A DNA stretch of 64,000 bases from Nematostella vectensis (lineage: Eukaryota; Cnidaria; Anthozoa; Actiniaria; Edwardsiidae), in the NCBI RefSeq assembly GCF_932526225.1, contig NC_064041.1:17049888-17113887 (forward strand), written 5' to 3'. Below are positions 63,715-64,000 of the stretch, in pieces. Under the pieces are notes generated by a model. The model was not told the origin of the DNA. It did no database searches and was given only the letters and a program-made list of their open reading frames with translations. A program made the position numbers and the translations under genes. The stretch's first letter is position 1; the number at the start of each line of letters is the position of its first letter.

Positions 63715-64000
63715 TATGTTAGAATCGACTTAATCAAGTTATCCAAGGAATCTAGTTAGTTCTTGTGTGCATAAAATATGTACAGGATCCTGAACAAAGC
63801 ATGAGCACATCAAAGATGCTGAGAGTACATAAAATGTCCTTATACCTTCTTTTTATGTCATGACACACCAAGTACAGTATGATTAAGTATCGATATTTAA
63901 AAAAAAATAAAGAAAAAAAATAGGCTATCAGCGGGAATCGAACCCGGGTAGCTGCGTTAGTAGTCATGTGCCCGCAACGAAAGACTAACGTGGCATTGCT

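Larger units (their letters stand above)
63240..63784 (-). repeat. Reference monomer (545 bp) used to describe the unit's anatomy
   Basis: One complete unit from GGATCC to GGATCC. In + strand order it holds: palindrome CAGGATCCTG (63238-63247); palindrome TGTCATGACA (63312-63321); A-rich tract (63355-63377); a 72-nt tRNA-like box on the minus strand (63380-63451); a spacer of about 85 bp with no feature I can name; a cluster of six short related motifs (63537-63660); an A-run and the dyad GAGC-5 nt-GCTC (63702-63714); then a conserved stretch back to the next GGATCC. The same order is found in the other monomers I read. Families differ at a few diagnostic sites: GTGTTACCTCC, GTGTAACCTCC, GTGTAACTTCC or GTGTAAATTCC; AAAAAGTAAC or AAAATGTAAC; TCTACTT or TCGACTT; TACCTTC or TACATTC; and the form of the A-tract. 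Confidence 0.9.
7861..64000 (-). repeat. Satellite array, right arm, reverse orientation (about 103 monomers of ~545 bp)
   Basis: The same monomer as in 1-7860, but reverse-complemented. GGATCC landmarks start at 8200, 8747, 9289, 9839, 10384, 10932, 11474, 12018, 12562, 13109, 13654, 14197, 14743, 15285, 15831, 16375, 16924, 17471, 18017, 18561, 19109, 19655, 20200, 20747, 21295, 21843, 22385, 22934, 23481, 24024, 24571, 25118, 25662, 26210, 26759, 27301, 27842 and 28383, and continue at the same pace to 63240 and 63785. Spacing is 540-550 bp throughout, so nothing is inserted in 56 kb. One landmark is mutated to GAATCC (41464). The array runs off the right end of the window. Positions were read by eye and could be off by a base in places. 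Confidence 0.97.

Noticed and set aside
63752-63967. 71-aa ATG-initiated minus-strand frame (also at 52312-52527), the frames at 49117-49326 and 51284-51493, and the 111-aa frame at 23663-23998
   Set aside because: These are rare cases with ATG, but each ATG arises from a single private substitution in a repeat copy or its duplicate. They run through the tRNA-like box or A-tract and have no similarity that I recognise.
1-64000. CRISPR array
   Set aside because: The repeat period is about 545 bp and all of the monomer is repeated; there are no short repeats separated by unique spacers and no cas genes.
1-64000. True tRNA gene cluster or 5S rDNA array
   Set aside because: The tRNA-like box lacks stable acceptor and anticodon stems and has a weak A box, and no 5S rRNA-like internal control region is seen. 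I keep it as tRNA-like, not as a tRNA gene.
1-64000. Prokaryotic or phage origin
   Set aside because: There are no ribosome-binding sites, operons or coding regions; 64 kb of homogeneous 545-bp satellite is not known from bacterial or phage genomes.

Overview
The whole 64 kb window is satellite DNA. One AT-rich monomer of about 545 bp (540-550 bp between landmark GGATCC sites) is repeated about 117 times. I see no unique sequence, no recognisable protein gene and no inserted transposon. The long uninterrupted array, its higher-order repeat blocks, and a tRNA-like box in every monomer followed by a T-run all point to a eukaryotic nuclear genome, probably centromeric, pericentromeric or another heterochromatic block. 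The sequence does not identify the lineage.

Layout: (1) 1-7860 holds about 14 monomers in one orientation, called forward here because the tRNA-like box reads on the + strand. It ends with two near-identical 1638-bp trimers. (2) At 7860-7864 the array flips orientation. The flip makes a very long inverted repeat whose arms meet across a 63-bp spacer (7801-7863). (3) 7861-64000 holds about 103 monomers in the opposite orientation. The first ~8 kb is a mixture of diverged monomers with no clear higher-order unit. Further right there are locally homogenised blocks: mixed 3/4-mers (about 15.8-21.8 kb), an 8-mer of about 4359 bp present three times (24.6-37.6 kb), a variable Q-P-L-R-S-T series present as a 6-mer, an 8-mer and a 5-mer (37.6-48.0 kb), a 4-mer and a half (48.6-51.8 kb), a dimer pair (52.3-54.5 kb) and another dimer pair (57.8-60.5 kb). 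Some blocks recur 7.6 kb or 11.4 kb apart.

Monomer anatomy, read on the + strand of the right arm: GGATCC palindrome; TGTCATGACA palindrome; an A-rich tract of variable length; a 72-nt tRNA-like box on the minus strand with a perfect Pol III B box, for which the A-tract is the downstream T-run; a ~125-bp cluster of six diverged copies of a GGTTACATTCGGGAA-like motif in direct and inverted orientation; and a GAGC/GCTC dyad. Open frames of 60-110 codons recur on both strands with the monomer period. They are by-products of the repeat, most open only from TTG or GTG, and they are not annotated as genes.

The points most worth checking are the tRNA-like, possibly Pol III/TFIIIC-binding box in each monomer, the orientation switch, the six-unit sub-repeat whose third unit appears to be converted by its neighbours, and the patchwork of higher-order repeats that records recent unequal exchange.
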